DNA of 64,000 nt from an uncultured Granulosicoccaceae bacterium (GTDB lineage Bacteria; Pseudomonadota; Gammaproteobacteria; Granulosicoccales; Granulosicoccaceae), in contig CALGLE010000004.1 in NCBI GenBank assembly GCA_937930305.1, positions 62,001 to 126,000 on the forward strand, in the 5' to 3' direction. Below are positions 1-8,025 of the stretch, one piece after another. The position numbers were made by a program, and so were the translations under genes. The notes beneath the pieces were generated by a model. It was not told where the DNA came from. It worked only from the letters and a program-made list of their open reading frames with translations, and ran no database searches. Each line of letters starts with the position of its first letter. Position 1 is the stretch's first letter.

Positions 1-505
1 TTTCTGTCGCTGGAGTATGGGTTGATCCGTGGTTGCTGTGTCGATGGCGACGATGGCGTCGTTTGGATTCGCCACCATGGCTAATGGCTTCATTAGCTAG
101 GACGGTTCCGATCACAGCTCCTGCAACCGTCGCCCCGGCACGAGCACTGCGGCTACCATTACGTCCTAATTGATTACCAATAACGCCACCGATCACACCG
201 CCCACTAAGGCATCACCTGTGCGGTGAGAGCCTTGACCGCGTTTAGGTTTTGAGTTGCCACGATAGGCTTGGCCTTCCTGAATCATGTAGCGCTCTTCCT
301 CGGTCCAGCATTGCTGCGTGGGTTCGCGAATCACCACCTCACGGTAAATGGGCTCAGCGCGAATAACGTCGGCGTAAATAATAAAGCGTTCGCGACCTTC
401 GCGAGTGTCAGCCGCATTGGCGTTGGTCAGAGGAAGTAGCATCGCAACCGCGCTGGCAGTTGCGATCAGTGTGCGGGGTAGGATGTTTCGAAATTTTATA
501 ATCAT
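1..505 (-). CDS. Glycine-zipper 2TM envelope protein, C-terminus cut by window edge
   Basis: The reading frame opens at an ATG (503-505, minus strand) after a good GGAG ribosome-binding site and runs off the window start, giving 168 visible codons. Residues 1 to about 31 form a signal peptide ending in NANA-A. Residues about 98-140 form a glycine-zipper hairpin (GDALVGGVIGGVIGNQLG, then a second Gly/Ala-rich helix), as in the 17-kDa surface-antigen / glycine-zipper 2TM family. A basic Arg/His-rich tail follows at about 149-158. Family members are small envelope proteins, often lipoproteins; here I see no lipobox cysteine. The exact role is unknown. It is divergent from the gene at 880, and a palindrome at 692-717 lies between them. 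Confidence 0.8.
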   Translation of the reverse strand, partial: MIIKFRNILPRTLIATASAVAMLLPLTNANAADTREGRERFIIYADVIRAEPIYREVVIREPTQQCWTEEERYMIQEGQAYRGNSKPKRGQGSHRTGDALVGGVIGGVIGNQLGRNGSRSARAGATVAGAVIGTVLANEAISHGGESKRRHRRHRHSNHGSTHTPATE

Positions 506-879
506 CAGATAACTCCACAAAGGGTTGTGATTTTTGTTGCAGTGGAGCCACTCTAGGGGACTGAGGCTGAATCGTGGCTGAACCGCCGTAAATTCAGGTC
601 TATGCGAAACCTTGCGTTACAGAACAAGTGGTTTGCTGCTTCTGGTTCGCTTATGGTTGAATACGAGTGGGCAGGGGCTTTCAGCACGATTCAGATTGTG
701 ACTATATTCACAATCTGACGGTATCGCGCCGAGGCATTTCTTGTCAAGGCATGTCATGCTTGTGCGCAATTGTTAACTGTGTACGCTTCCAGCGCATCCG
801 TTATTTAGTAGGGATAACTAACCCCCGTAGTTTCTTGTTTTCACTCAATACGCCTTAGTTCATGGCCGTTGCTTAACCT
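506..879. other. 374-bp divergent intergenic region
   Basis: This gap separates the glycine-zipper gene (minus) from the VirK/YbjX gene (plus). It holds the palindrome described at 692-717. A short open frame at 667-858 has no ribosome-binding site and no coding character, so I do not call it. No clear sigma-70 boxes could be assigned by eye. Confidence 0.5.
692..717. promoter_or_regulatory. Candidate CRP-type operator palindrome
   Basis: Two perfect 10-base arms, CAGATTGTGA and TCACAATCTG, flank a 6-base spacer. The inner part is TGTGA-N6-TCACA, the textbook core of a CRP/Vfr (cAMP receptor protein) site, and the symmetry extends three more bases on each side. The centre lies about 175 bp upstream of the plus-strand start at 880 and about 200 bp upstream of the minus-strand start at 505, so either promoter could be the target. 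The assignment rests on the motif alone. Confidence 0.55.
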
Positions 880-1887
880 GTGAGCGAAGATAAAAAAAAC
901 AACGCAGCTTCCTTAACTGAGAAGTATTTGTATATTGCAGGATTACCCTCGATGGGTCGGAACATTCATTCGAAAAGTTCTGCCCTTAAGCAACTGAAAA
1001 ATACAGCGGTGTTTAGCTTGAATGGCTTTCGCTATCAACATGAGTTGAAGCGTTTAATAGCACTGTTCGACAGCGATGTGCTGAAGCCGTTGTTGAATGA
1101 ATTTCCAGCCATTTTAGAAAAACCGTTCAAACCCTATGTGTGTGCGGACTGGGAAATGCAGACGCGCGTTGAACAGATCGAATCGCATTTTCGATTTATT
1201 GCGGAAACCTTCGGTGACAACGCGGTAGAAATTTATAAGCTTTCCGGCTATGAACTTTTTCACTTTGATACCAAAGACGAAAACACCTACCGCGTAGAAT
1301 TGTTTCAAGGGTTTCAGAATGAAGGCGCGATTGGCGTTCGTCTATGCGACAGCGAGCAGCGCGAGGTTTATACATTAACGTTTCACATTTCGAATGATCC
1401 TGCGCCGATGATCGTGGTAGGTGCCATTCAAGGTCCGAATGATTTAATCCCCGATCGCCAGCAAACCATTACCCAACTAACCCGCAGCTTACATGGACTT
1501 CGTCCAAAATCGCTGATGATTGAAGTGCTTTACATGGTTGCCCGACAGATCGGCATAGACACAATATACGGTGTGTCAAATGCAGGACATATTCATCAGT
1601 CCGATTACTTCTCCGACGCAAAACGTTCGCTGATGTTGTTTGATTTGGACGCACTGTGGGGTGAATATTTCGCGCAGCGAAAATCGGAAAGTCTTTTTCA
1701 ACTGCCGCAGCGTATCGTCAGAAAGGACATCATGGAATTGAAGTCAAAAAAACGCTCTTTATATCGAAAGCGCTACGCTTGGTTAGATGAGGTCGAAGAG
1801 CGAACTGCTGAGGCAATGCAAGCTCTGATGCAATCGCCGATCACCACGCAGCTGTTACCCGAGAATCAACCGGGTAAAGCTGCTTAA
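880..1887 (+). CDS. VirK/YbjX (DUF535) family protein
   Basis: A 335-aa cytosolic-looking protein with no signal peptide or membrane segment. The central and C-terminal parts have the DUF535 signature: the KPFKPYVCADW stretch, VVGAIQGPN near residue 175, the HGLRPKSLMIEVLYMVA stretch and GVSNAGH. Family members (VirK of Shigella, YbjX of Escherichia and Salmonella) are linked to virulence and to resistance to antimicrobial peptides, but their biochemical activity is unknown. The start is GTG without a clear ribosome-binding site, so the true start may lie a little downstream. It stands alone after a long regulatory gap. Confidence 0.8.
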   Translation: MSEDKKNNAASLTEKYLYIAGLPSMGRNIHSKSSALKQLKNTAVFSLNGFRYQHELKRLIALFDSDVLKPLLNEFPAILEKPFKPYVCADWEMQTRVEQIESHFRFIAETFGDNAVEIYKLSGYELFHFDTKDENTYRVELFQGFQNEGAIGVRLCDSEQREVYTLTFHISNDPAPMIVVGAIQGPNDLIPDRQQTITQLTRSLHGLRPKSLMIEVLYMVARQIGIDTIYGVSNAGHIHQSDYFSDAKRSLMLFDLDALWGEYFAQRKSESLFQLPQRIVRKDIMELKSKKRSLYRKRYAWLDEVEERTAEAMQALMQSPITTQLLPENQPGKAA

Positions 1888-1984
1888 CCTTTTGGTAAGA
1901 CGAAACATACATTTGTGTTGGTGAATTATATTAGGTAAGCTCATTCTGACGGTGTCCCATTCTTTTTTGATTTGGAGGCGTGTA

Positions 1985-2293
1985 ATGTGCGAGGTTTTTG
2001 CCGATCTAGAGCCTGAGGGATTTAGCAGCCACACGCGCCGACTCAGGTTGAACGGGCGCAGTACCAGCATCCGGTTGGAAACCGCATTTTGGCAAACCTT
2101 GGATGCGGTTGCCGCTCAGGAAGGTATATCCACGGCCTGCTTTATTTCCAAGCTGCATGCCGAATTTGCTGACGCTAGAAGTCAAAAAATTAACTTCACC
2201 TCCATGCTGCGATGCGCTTGCCTGAATTTTACAGAAAACTCCCCACCGTCTGTTTCAGACCCGCATTCGATTGATGTTGGTATGGCCCATTAG
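1985..2293 (+). CDS. Ribbon-helix-helix domain protein
   Basis: A 102-aa protein. I chose the ATG at 1985 because a GGAGG ribosome-binding site lies 7 bases upstream; the frame could open at 1952 without such a site. Residues about 20-75 (RLNGRSTSIRLETAFWQTL, then AAQEGISTACFISKLHAE) match the ribbon-helix-helix family in which a strand-forming SIRLE is followed by FW and two helices. Such proteins are usually DNA-binding repressors, but this subfamily is poorly characterised. The last 20 residues have no recognisable feature. It lies between unrelated genes, with about 100 bp to each neighbour. Confidence 0.75.
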   Translation: MCEVFADLEPEGFSSHTRRLRLNGRSTSIRLETAFWQTLDAVAAQEGISTACFISKLHAEFADARSQKINFTSMLRCACLNFTENSPPSVSDPHSIDVGMAH

Positions 2294-2394
2294 TACGCCT
2301 TAAATATCTTTCAGAAATAGTAATCCCATACTACCTTCAACACTTTAAATTCCGGCACTCTAGAAGTTATCTTCAGCAACTCTAAGGCAGCCCA

Positions 2395-2790
2395 GTGGCA
2401 AAAGCGATTCACTCGATGGTTCGCGTGCTCGATGAACAGCGATCCGTATCCTTCTACGAAAAAGCCTTCGGCTTAACCGTGGCTGATCGGCTGGATTTTT
2501 CCGGGTTCACGCTCATTTACTTAAGCAATCCAGAAAGCGAATTTGAACTGGAATTAACCGTTAACAAAGATCAGTCTGATGCCTATGAGATGGGCTCAGG
2601 TTATGGTCATTTTGCGGTGTCAGTGGATGATCTTAATTCTGAACATGCCCGCTTAGAGGAACTGGGATTGAATCCTAGAAAGCTGGTGGAGTTTGCACCC
2701 GATGGAGAACTAGTCGCGCGATTTTTCTTTATCGCCGACCCCGATGGTTATGAAATTGAAGTGCTGGAAAGAGGCGGAAGGTTCAAATGA
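2395..2790 (+). CDS. Glyoxalase I-like VOC family protein
   Basis: A 131-aa protein of the vicinal oxygen chelate fold with two beta-alpha-beta-beta-beta modules. The four metal-ligand positions of bacterial glyoxalase I are visible: H6, E53, H72 and E122. That supports a metal-dependent lactoylglutathione lyase or a close relative, converting the methylglyoxal-glutathione hemithioacetal. The start is GTG with AAGG upstream. The stop overlaps the next start by 4 bases (ATGA), so it is translationally coupled to the Tat-signal subunit and the GMC dehydrogenase. That context makes a role linked to oxidation of a sugar or alcohol possible, but the substrate is not evident. Confidence 0.85.
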   Translation: MAKAIHSMVRVLDEQRSVSFYEKAFGLTVADRLDFSGFTLIYLSNPESEFELELTVNKDQSDAYEMGSGYGHFAVSVDDLNSEHARLEELGLNPRKLVEFAPDGELVARFFFIADPDGYEIEVLERGGRFK

Positions 2791-3356
2791 TGAAAAAAGA
2801 GAGTCAAATAACATTTAACAACGATAGGGCGTCGACATCGGCGCTCGAAAGTGAAGGGTTAACGCGGCGTGATTTACTAAAACGGGCAACTGCGTTAAGT
2901 GCCACGTTTGTTGTGGGTCCAGGGTTTCTAGCGTCGAGTAGTGCAGCTTGGGCTACCGAGCTTCAAGCATTAAAGCCCGAAACTTTTGCTACCTTGGTTC
3001 AAATGGCGCGTGACATCTATCCGCACGATCACGTTGGAGATGAGTTTTACGTCACTGCTGTCAAAGGCTATGACACCGAAGACAGTGCGGCAGATATTGA
3101 AAAAGGCATAGGCACGCTAGACGCTGCAGCCCGCATCAATGGGCACAGCAGCTACTTAAATGTGGGCTGGGAAAGAGAGCGGGTAAAAATTCTGCAGATT
3201 TTTGAAAACTCGGCATTTTTTCAGCAAATTCGAGGCGGTTTAGTCACTGGACTATACAACCAAAAAGCGGTGTGGCCCTTGTTTGGCTACGAAGGCGAAA
3301 GCTTTAGTGGCGGTGGGTATCTCGATCGTGGTTTCAACGACATCAACTGGCTGTAA
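2787..3356 (+). CDS. Tat-exported small subunit of a GMC dehydrogenase (gluconate 2-dehydrogenase subunit 3 type)
   Basis: A 189-aa protein. It has a twin-arginine motif (TRRDLLK, residues 26-32), a hydrophobic stretch at about 35-50 and an Ala-rich cleavage region. The mature part resembles the small 'gamma' subunit found next to membrane-associated GMC dehydrogenases, with an ARDIYPHD segment and a C-terminal VWPLFGYEGES run. In gluconate 2-dehydrogenase this subunit carries the Tat signal and brings the flavoprotein to the periplasm. The downstream flavoprotein has no signal of its own, which fits hitch-hiker export. No cytochrome c subunit gene follows. It overlaps the upstream VOC gene by 4 bases. 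Confidence 0.8.
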   Translation: MMKKESQITFNNDRASTSALESEGLTRRDLLKRATALSATFVVGPGFLASSSAAWATELQALKPETFATLVQMARDIYPHDHVGDEFYVTAVKGYDTEDSAADIEKGIGTLDAAARINGHSSYLNVGWERERVKILQIFENSAFFQQIRGGLVTGLYNQKAVWPLFGYEGESFSGGGYLDRGFNDINWL

Positions 3357-3377
3357 GCCACTTACCGGAGAAATAAC

Positions 3378-4949
3378 ATGGCTGCACCGTTTGACTTAAA
3401 TGATAGTAGCGTCGTCGTCGTAATTGGCACAGGTGCCGGGGGTGGTGTTTTAGCGAATGAGCTGGCACAAAAAGGTGTGAGTGTGGTGGCTTTGGAGGCA
3501 GGCGGTCGTTACCTGCCAGAAGACTACGTCAATGATGAATGGGAGAGTTTTGGTCAGTTGGCCTGGACTGATCCGAGAACCACGTCAGGTGATTGGCGTG
3601 TTGCAAAAGATTTTTCTGGTTTGCCAGCTTGGATTGTTAAAGCTGTGGGCGGGTCAACCACGCATTGGGCTGGAGCATCGCTGCGCTTTCAAGAACACGA
3701 ATGGAAAGCCAAAAGCTCTTATGGCGAAGTAGAAGGCGCTAACTTGCTCGATTGGCCCATCGATGCGGCCGAGATGGCACCGTGGTACGAAAAAGCGGAA
3801 GACAAACTGGGGGTAACCCTCACCGGTGGGCGAGAAGGTTTACCGGGTAATAATAATTACTTGGTCTTTGAAAAAGGCGCGAAAGCTTTGGGGTACAAAG
3901 AAGTTCATACCGGACGCATGGCCATCAATTCTGCTGATAACGATGATCGTATGGCTTGTCGCCAAACCGGTTTTTGTTTTCAAGGGTGTAAATGGGGAGC
4001 GAAGTGGTCATCCGCCTATACCGATGTGCCTAGAGGGGAGAGCACAGGAAATTTGGAAGTTCGTGAGAACGCGCATGCTGCTCGTATCTTGCATAACCCG
4101 GAAGGCAAAGTTACCGGCGTTGAATATTTTGATAAAGAAGGCAACCTACATCTGCAGAATGCCCGTGTGGTTTGTGTTGCCGGTAATTCGTACGAAAGCC
4201 CAAGGCTGTTATTAAATTCGGCCTCTCCCATGTTCCCCGACGGTTTGGCTAATTCTTCAGGCCAGGTGGGTCGTAATTACATGCGACACATGACTGGCTC
4301 TGTTTATGCGCTGTTTGATAAGCCGGTAAAAATGTGGCGAGGTACAACCATGGCGGGCATCATTCAAGATGAAGCTAAACATGACCCCTCAAGAGGTTTT
4401 GTGGGTGGCTATGAAATGGAAACCTTGGCGCTGGGCATACCCTTCATGGCAGCGTTTCTAAACCCAGGTGCTTGGGGGCGTGAATTCACCACTGCCCTGG
4501 ATGGCTACGAAAACATGGCTGGCATGTGGTTGGTGGGGGAGGATATGCCGCAGGAGAGCAATGCGGTGACCTTAAGCCCTGATGTTAAAGATCAGTTTGG
4601 GTTGCCGGTGGTGAATGTGCATTTTGATGATCATCCCAATGATGTAGCGATGCGCAACCATGCGTACCAACAGGGGATGGCGGTTTATGATGCTGTGGGT
4701 GCCACGCGCACCATGCCAACTCCGCCTTACCCATCAACACACAACCTGGGCACCAATAGGATGTCTGAAAAACCTGAAGACGGTGTCGTGAATCGTTGGG
4801 GGCAGTCCCACGATGTGTCGAACTTGTTTGTATCGGACGGATCGCAGTTCACCACGGGAGCTGCCGAGAATCCCACACTGACCATCGTTGCATTGGCTAT
4901 GCGCCAGGCGGAACACATTGCTTCCGAGCTTAGCAGTAAGAATTTGTAA
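3378..4949 (+). CDS. GMC family FAD-dependent dehydrogenase, large subunit
   Basis: A 523-aa flavoprotein. The N-terminal Rossmann motif GTGAGGG spans residues 17-23, with the ribose-binding acidic residue E40. The C-terminal GMC domain has a THNLGTNRM motif with catalytic H455, and N498 in the ENPTLT motif completes the usual His-Asn pair. Relatives oxidise sugars, gluconate or alcohols and pass electrons to a cytochrome or quinone. The start has a good ribosome-binding site (CCGGAG). The protein lacks a signal peptide and is probably exported with the Tat subunit encoded 21 bp upstream. No cytochrome gene follows, so the electron acceptor is unknown. Choline dehydrogenase-like enzymes are a less likely alternative, because they lack the paired small subunit. 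Confidence 0.88.
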   Translation: MAAPFDLNDSSVVVVIGTGAGGGVLANELAQKGVSVVALEAGGRYLPEDYVNDEWESFGQLAWTDPRTTSGDWRVAKDFSGLPAWIVKAVGGSTTHWAGASLRFQEHEWKAKSSYGEVEGANLLDWPIDAAEMAPWYEKAEDKLGVTLTGGREGLPGNNNYLVFEKGAKALGYKEVHTGRMAINSADNDDRMACRQTGFCFQGCKWGAKWSSAYTDVPRGESTGNLEVRENAHAARILHNPEGKVTGVEYFDKEGNLHLQNARVVCVAGNSYESPRLLLNSASPMFPDGLANSSGQVGRNYMRHMTGSVYALFDKPVKMWRGTTMAGIIQDEAKHDPSRGFVGGYEMETLALGIPFMAAFLNPGAWGREFTTALDGYENMAGMWLVGEDMPQESNAVTLSPDVKDQFGLPVVNVHFDDHPNDVAMRNHAYQQGMAVYDAVGATRTMPTPPYPSTHNLGTNRMSEKPEDGVVNRWGQSHDVSNLFVSDGSQFTTGAAENPTLTIVALAMRQAEHIASELSSKNL

Positions 4950-4978
4950 AGGGATTAAACGAGTTTAAAGAAAATGGT

Positions 4979-5016
4979 CGTTGTCCATGGGGATATATGC
5001 AGCTCCATGGACAACG
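4979..5016. terminator. Inverted repeat between convergent genes
   Basis: Twelve-base arms CGTTGTCCATGG and CCATGGACAACG flank a 14-base loop, between the ends of the GMC gene (plus) and the lyase gene (minus). Neither side has a strong T-run, so this may be a weak bidirectional terminator or simply a transcript-end stabilising hairpin. Confidence 0.6.
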
Positions 5017-5024
5017 GTTAGGAT

Positions 5025-5792
5025 TTAATCGTAAGCGTCAGCCGCTTCGTTTTCCAGCCAGGCAATCATTCGCTTGTAGGGTGTTGGGCCGTAACTCACA
5101 CGGGCAGCACCTAAGTCAGCAAAGGTTTGCTGCGAGGGTGTATGCGGCAACACAATCATATTCACAGGCAAATTTACGTTTTTAGTGAGCTTTTCAATTT
5201 GCGCTTCATGCACCATTCCCGGTGCAAAGAACCCATCCGCACCGGCTTGTTCATACGCCTTCGCACGTTCAATAGCCTCATCCACCATCTCATCCGTGTG
5301 ATCATCAGGCTTCGCTTTTAGAAAAATATCGGTGCGTGCATTGATGAACCCGTGTACGCCATTTTCGCTGGCAGCGGTGCGAGCAGCCTTCAATCGTTCA
5401 ACCTGGTCATCAACCGAATACAGTGCTTTGCTGCCCACCACTTGATCTTCAAAGTTAAAGCCTACAATACCGGCCGCCATGGCTTGCTGAACCGATGCGG
5501 CAACCCCATCTGGCGTGGGGCTGTAACCGCCTTCAAGATCCATCGTGACGGGTAGGTCGGTGACTTGCAGAATTCGAGAAACCACGGTTAAAGCCTGTTC
5601 AAGAGAAAATTGTTCCCCATCAGGAAACCCATTGGCCATCGCCACCGGCGCACTGCCTGTGGCAATAGCCTGTGCGCCTGAACGCTCTACAGCCTGCGCG
5701 CTGCCAGCGTCCCAAATATTGAACAGAATGACGGGATTCCCCGGAATATGAAGAGATTTAAATTGTGCAGCTTTGTCGGCTTGTGATGTCAT
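5025..5792 (-). CDS. Isocitrate lyase / PEP mutase family protein
   Basis: About 255 aa from the ATG at 5790-5792. The frame is open 39 bases further upstream, but that extension adds residues not expected in the family. The sequence follows the PEP mutase/isocitrate lyase barrel: FNIWDAGSAQAVERSGAQAIATGS near the start, the metal-binding region VTMDLEGGYS, GFNFEDQ and INARTDIFL. Family enzymes act on C-C or C-P bonds next to 2-oxo acids (2-methylisocitrate lyase, oxaloacetate decarboxylase, carboxyvinyl phosphonate mutase). The Lys-Lys-Cys motif of true isocitrate lyases is absent. The exact substrate cannot be told. It is transcribed toward the GMC gene and is probably monocistronic. Confidence 0.82.
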   Translation of the reverse strand: MTSQADKAAQFKSLHIPGNPVILFNIWDAGSAQAVERSGAQAIATGSAPVAMANGFPDGEQFSLEQALTVVSRILQVTDLPVTMDLEGGYSPTPDGVAASVQQAMAAGIVGFNFEDQVVGSKALYSVDDQVERLKAARTAASENGVHGFINARTDIFLKAKPDDHTDEMVDEAIERAKAYEQAGADGFFAPGMVHEAQIEKLTKNVNLPVNMIVLPHTPSQQTFADLGAARVSYGPTPYKRMIAWLENEAADAYD

Positions 5793-5924
5793 GCTGGTCT
5801 CGAAATATAATCGGGCGGTGAGTTTGGGCAAGGGTTTGCCACCGCAGTGTAGCGCTGTAGCGCTTAAGGGATCTAGTTAAAATCGGCTGAGTGAGTGTGC
5901 AAGCGGAAAAATTCGCATTGCCAT

Positions 5925-7139
5925 TCATACTTTGGTAAAACTGTGCTTTGCAAGATTAACCCAGTAAGCCACACCAATCGGAATAATGTCGTCGTTAAAA
6001 TCATACGATGCGTTGTGCAACATCGCCTCCCCTTTGCCGTTGGCACCCTTACACCCAATAAAGGCATAACAACCCGGTTTTTGTTGCAGCATCGCACCAA
6101 AATCTTCTGAACCCATTAACGGTAAACAATTCTCGTCTACGTTGGATGCCCCCACTGTGCCGGTTCCTGCTTTTGTGCTGATTGCCGCTTCCGCAGGGGT
6201 ATTGATAGTCGGTGTAAAAACTCGCTCATACTGCACATCGAATTTAACCTCATGCGCTGTGCATACGCCTTTAACGATTTGGTTAATCCTATCTTCAATG
6301 CGTTTTGAAACCTCGGGTAGAAAGCTTCGTGTATCACCCTTAATGGTCACCGTGGTGGGGATAACATTGGTTGTGCCATCGGTTATAAATTCGGTGCACG
6401 ACACCACGGCACCGTGCAGTGGGTTGATGTTTCTAGATACGATCGTCTGCAACTCGGTAACTATGCTTGCGCCAATCGTCAACGTATCTCTACCACTGTG
6501 AGGCATGGCCGCATGTCCACCCTGACCGGTAATGGTGATCACAAAATTATCTTCAGCGCCCATGATCGGGCCAGAATTTAACGCGATTTTACCGGCTTCA
6601 ATTAACGGCAAATTGTGTAAGCCGTACACAGCATCGACGGGAAAGCGTTCGAAAAGGCCTTCTTCGATCATTTGCAAAGCGCCTTTTCCGTGTTCTTCTG
6701 CCGGTTGAAAGATAAACTGAATGGTTCCGTTGAACGACACATCATTCTTGAGAACGCGTGCTGCACCGAGCAACATGGTGGTATGCCCATCATGACCGCA
6801 AGCGTGCATTACCCCTTCGTGGGTTGAACGATAATCTAAGTTAGTGGCTTCTGATATGGGAAGTGCGTCTATATCTGCACGAAATCCAATGGCGGATCCA
6901 CCGGTGCCTTTGGTTAAGGTGGCAACAATTCCGGTAGTGGCAATACCGCGTTCAAAGGGTATGCCGATCGCTTCCAGGGTTTCGCAGATAAGCTCGGATG
7001 TTTTATGCTCGTGAAAGCCCATCTCTGGGATGCTGTGCAATCGCTGCCTTAGCTGAGTAAGCGCTGCATTGTCTTCCTCGGTGGTAAATGGATTATTGAG
7101 CATTGTTGGGTTTACGCAATTTTTTTGAATCGCTAGCAT
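5925..7139 (-). CDS. M20 family amidohydrolase (hippurate / N-acyl-amino-acid hydrolase type)
   Basis: A 404-aa metallopeptidase-fold amidohydrolase. Metal ligands are recognisable as MHACGHDGHT (C114, H116) and AEEHGKGA (E148/E149), with further histidines in YGLHNLP and in the GHAAMPH segment of the dimerisation domain. Such enzymes remove acyl groups from N-acylated amino acids or cleave aromatic amides such as hippurate. Two starts are possible: 7139, or an internal ATG at 7103 that matches family length better. Neither has a convincing ribosome-binding site. There is no signal peptide, so it acts in the cytoplasm. It is separated by about 130 bp from the convergently oriented side of the lyase gene and stands alone. 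Confidence 0.88.
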   Translation of the reverse strand: MLAIQKNCVNPTMLNNPFTTEEDNAALTQLRQRLHSIPEMGFHEHKTSELICETLEAIGIPFERGIATTGIVATLTKGTGGSAIGFRADIDALPISEATNLDYRSTHEGVMHACGHDGHTTMLLGAARVLKNDVSFNGTIQFIFQPAEEHGKGALQMIEEGLFERFPVDAVYGLHNLPLIEAGKIALNSGPIMGAEDNFVITITGQGGHAAMPHSGRDTLTIGASIVTELQTIVSRNINPLHGAVVSCTEFITDGTTNVIPTTVTIKGDTRSFLPEVSKRIEDRINQIVKGVCTAHEVKFDVQYERVFTPTINTPAEAAISTKAGTGTVGASNVDENCLPLMGSEDFGAMLQQKPGCYAFIGCKGANGKGEAMLHNASYDFNDDIIPIGVAYWVNLAKHSFTKV

Positions 7140-7361
7140 AACGGCGTTTCAAATCGTTCTCAATCTGCGGATTCAAAGCGAAAACTACTAGGATTCGCAT
7201 CGTGTCGGTTTGAATTAAAACCCTACAATGGTGAGCAATGGCTTTACGTGGATGAGCTTGATGTTTGTGCTAATCAGCGTAGGATAGGCGCCGCCACGGC
7301 AAGTATACCTACGAACTTGATGAGTAATCTAAAAGCCATATTTTCGGTGAAGAAAATCCCG

Positions 7362-7979
7362 ATGATGCCGTGGAGTTCCCCATCACCATACAACCTGAAA
7401 CCTGAACTCAAAACCTTCATCTATTTGATTTTAGGATTGTCTTTGTTTGGTCTTGGTGAAGCCATCATGATAGCCAGTGGCGGTGGCGTCAGTCCTTGGA
7501 CGGTATTAGCGCAGGGTATTTCAGGTCGGGTAGGTTGGAGTATTGGGTTCACCACCATGATCGTTAGTTTTGCCGTGCTGGTACTTTGGATTCCACTCAG
7601 AAGTAAACCAGGGATGGCGACCATTCTGAATGCTTTGATCATCGCCTTTATGATTGATTTTTCGCTTCCACTATTACCTGAACCTCAGCATCTGGTGCTG
7701 CAGATCACACAAGCTGTTTTTGGGGTGCTTGTCGTGGGACTTGCGTCCGGGCTTTATTTGGCCGTGAATTTAGGTCCTGGCCCTCGCGATGGGTTGATGA
7801 CTGGCTTGCAAAGAGTCACCGGTTTTTCGATAGCCTGGATTCGAATCGGCATCGAAGTGAGCGTTGTATCGATTGGGTGGTATCTGGGTGGTGTTGTTGG
7901 CGTTGGAACCGTGCTCTTTGCTTTAGGTATTGGGCCTTGCGTTGCTATTGGAATTTTATGGGTGCAGAGGTTTTTATAA
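7362..7979 (+). CDS. YczE/YitT-like integral membrane protein
   Basis: A membrane protein of about 205 aa with five predicted helices. It has the YczE pattern: LGLSLFGLGEAIMIASGGGVSPWTVLAQG, then PGMATILNALIIAF, and LGPGPRDGLMTGL followed by GVVGVGTVLFALGIGP. The frame opens at 7248, but I favour the ATG pair at 7362-7367, which places the first membrane helix about 17 residues in, as in family members. The ATG at 7320 is also possible. Relatives are uncharacterised membrane proteins; one Bacillus member sits near a biosynthetic cluster. No function can be assigned. It is followed by a G-tract and the convergent csiV-mfd pair. Confidence 0.75.
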   Translation: MMPWSSPSPYNLKPELKTFIYLILGLSLFGLGEAIMIASGGGVSPWTVLAQGISGRVGWSIGFTTMIVSFAVLVLWIPLRSKPGMATILNALIIAFMIDFSLPLLPEPQHLVLQITQAVFGVLVVGLASGLYLAVNLGPGPRDGLMTGLQRVTGFSIAWIRIGIEVSVVSIGWYLGGVVGVGTVLFALGIGPCVAIGILWVQRFL

Positions 7980-7991
7980 ACAGCGAGAAAT

Positions 7992-8011
7992 CCCCCCGCG
8001 GGGGGGGGGGG
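7992..8011. repeat. C6-GC-G12 tract, possible hairpin between convergent genes
   Basis: Six Cs, then GC, then a run of twelve Gs. The first 14 bases are a perfect palindrome (CCCCCCGCGGGGGG). It lies in the 46-bp gap between the stops of the YczE-like gene and csiV. It could act as a terminator stem, although no T-run follows. A G12 run is also prone to replication slippage and to sequencing-length error. Confidence 0.7.
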
Positions 8012-8025
8012 TGGGCAATGAAATT

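Noticed and set aside
667-858. 63-aa open frame in the first divergent gap
   Set aside because: No ribosome-binding site, no family resemblance, and it spans the CRP-like palindrome.
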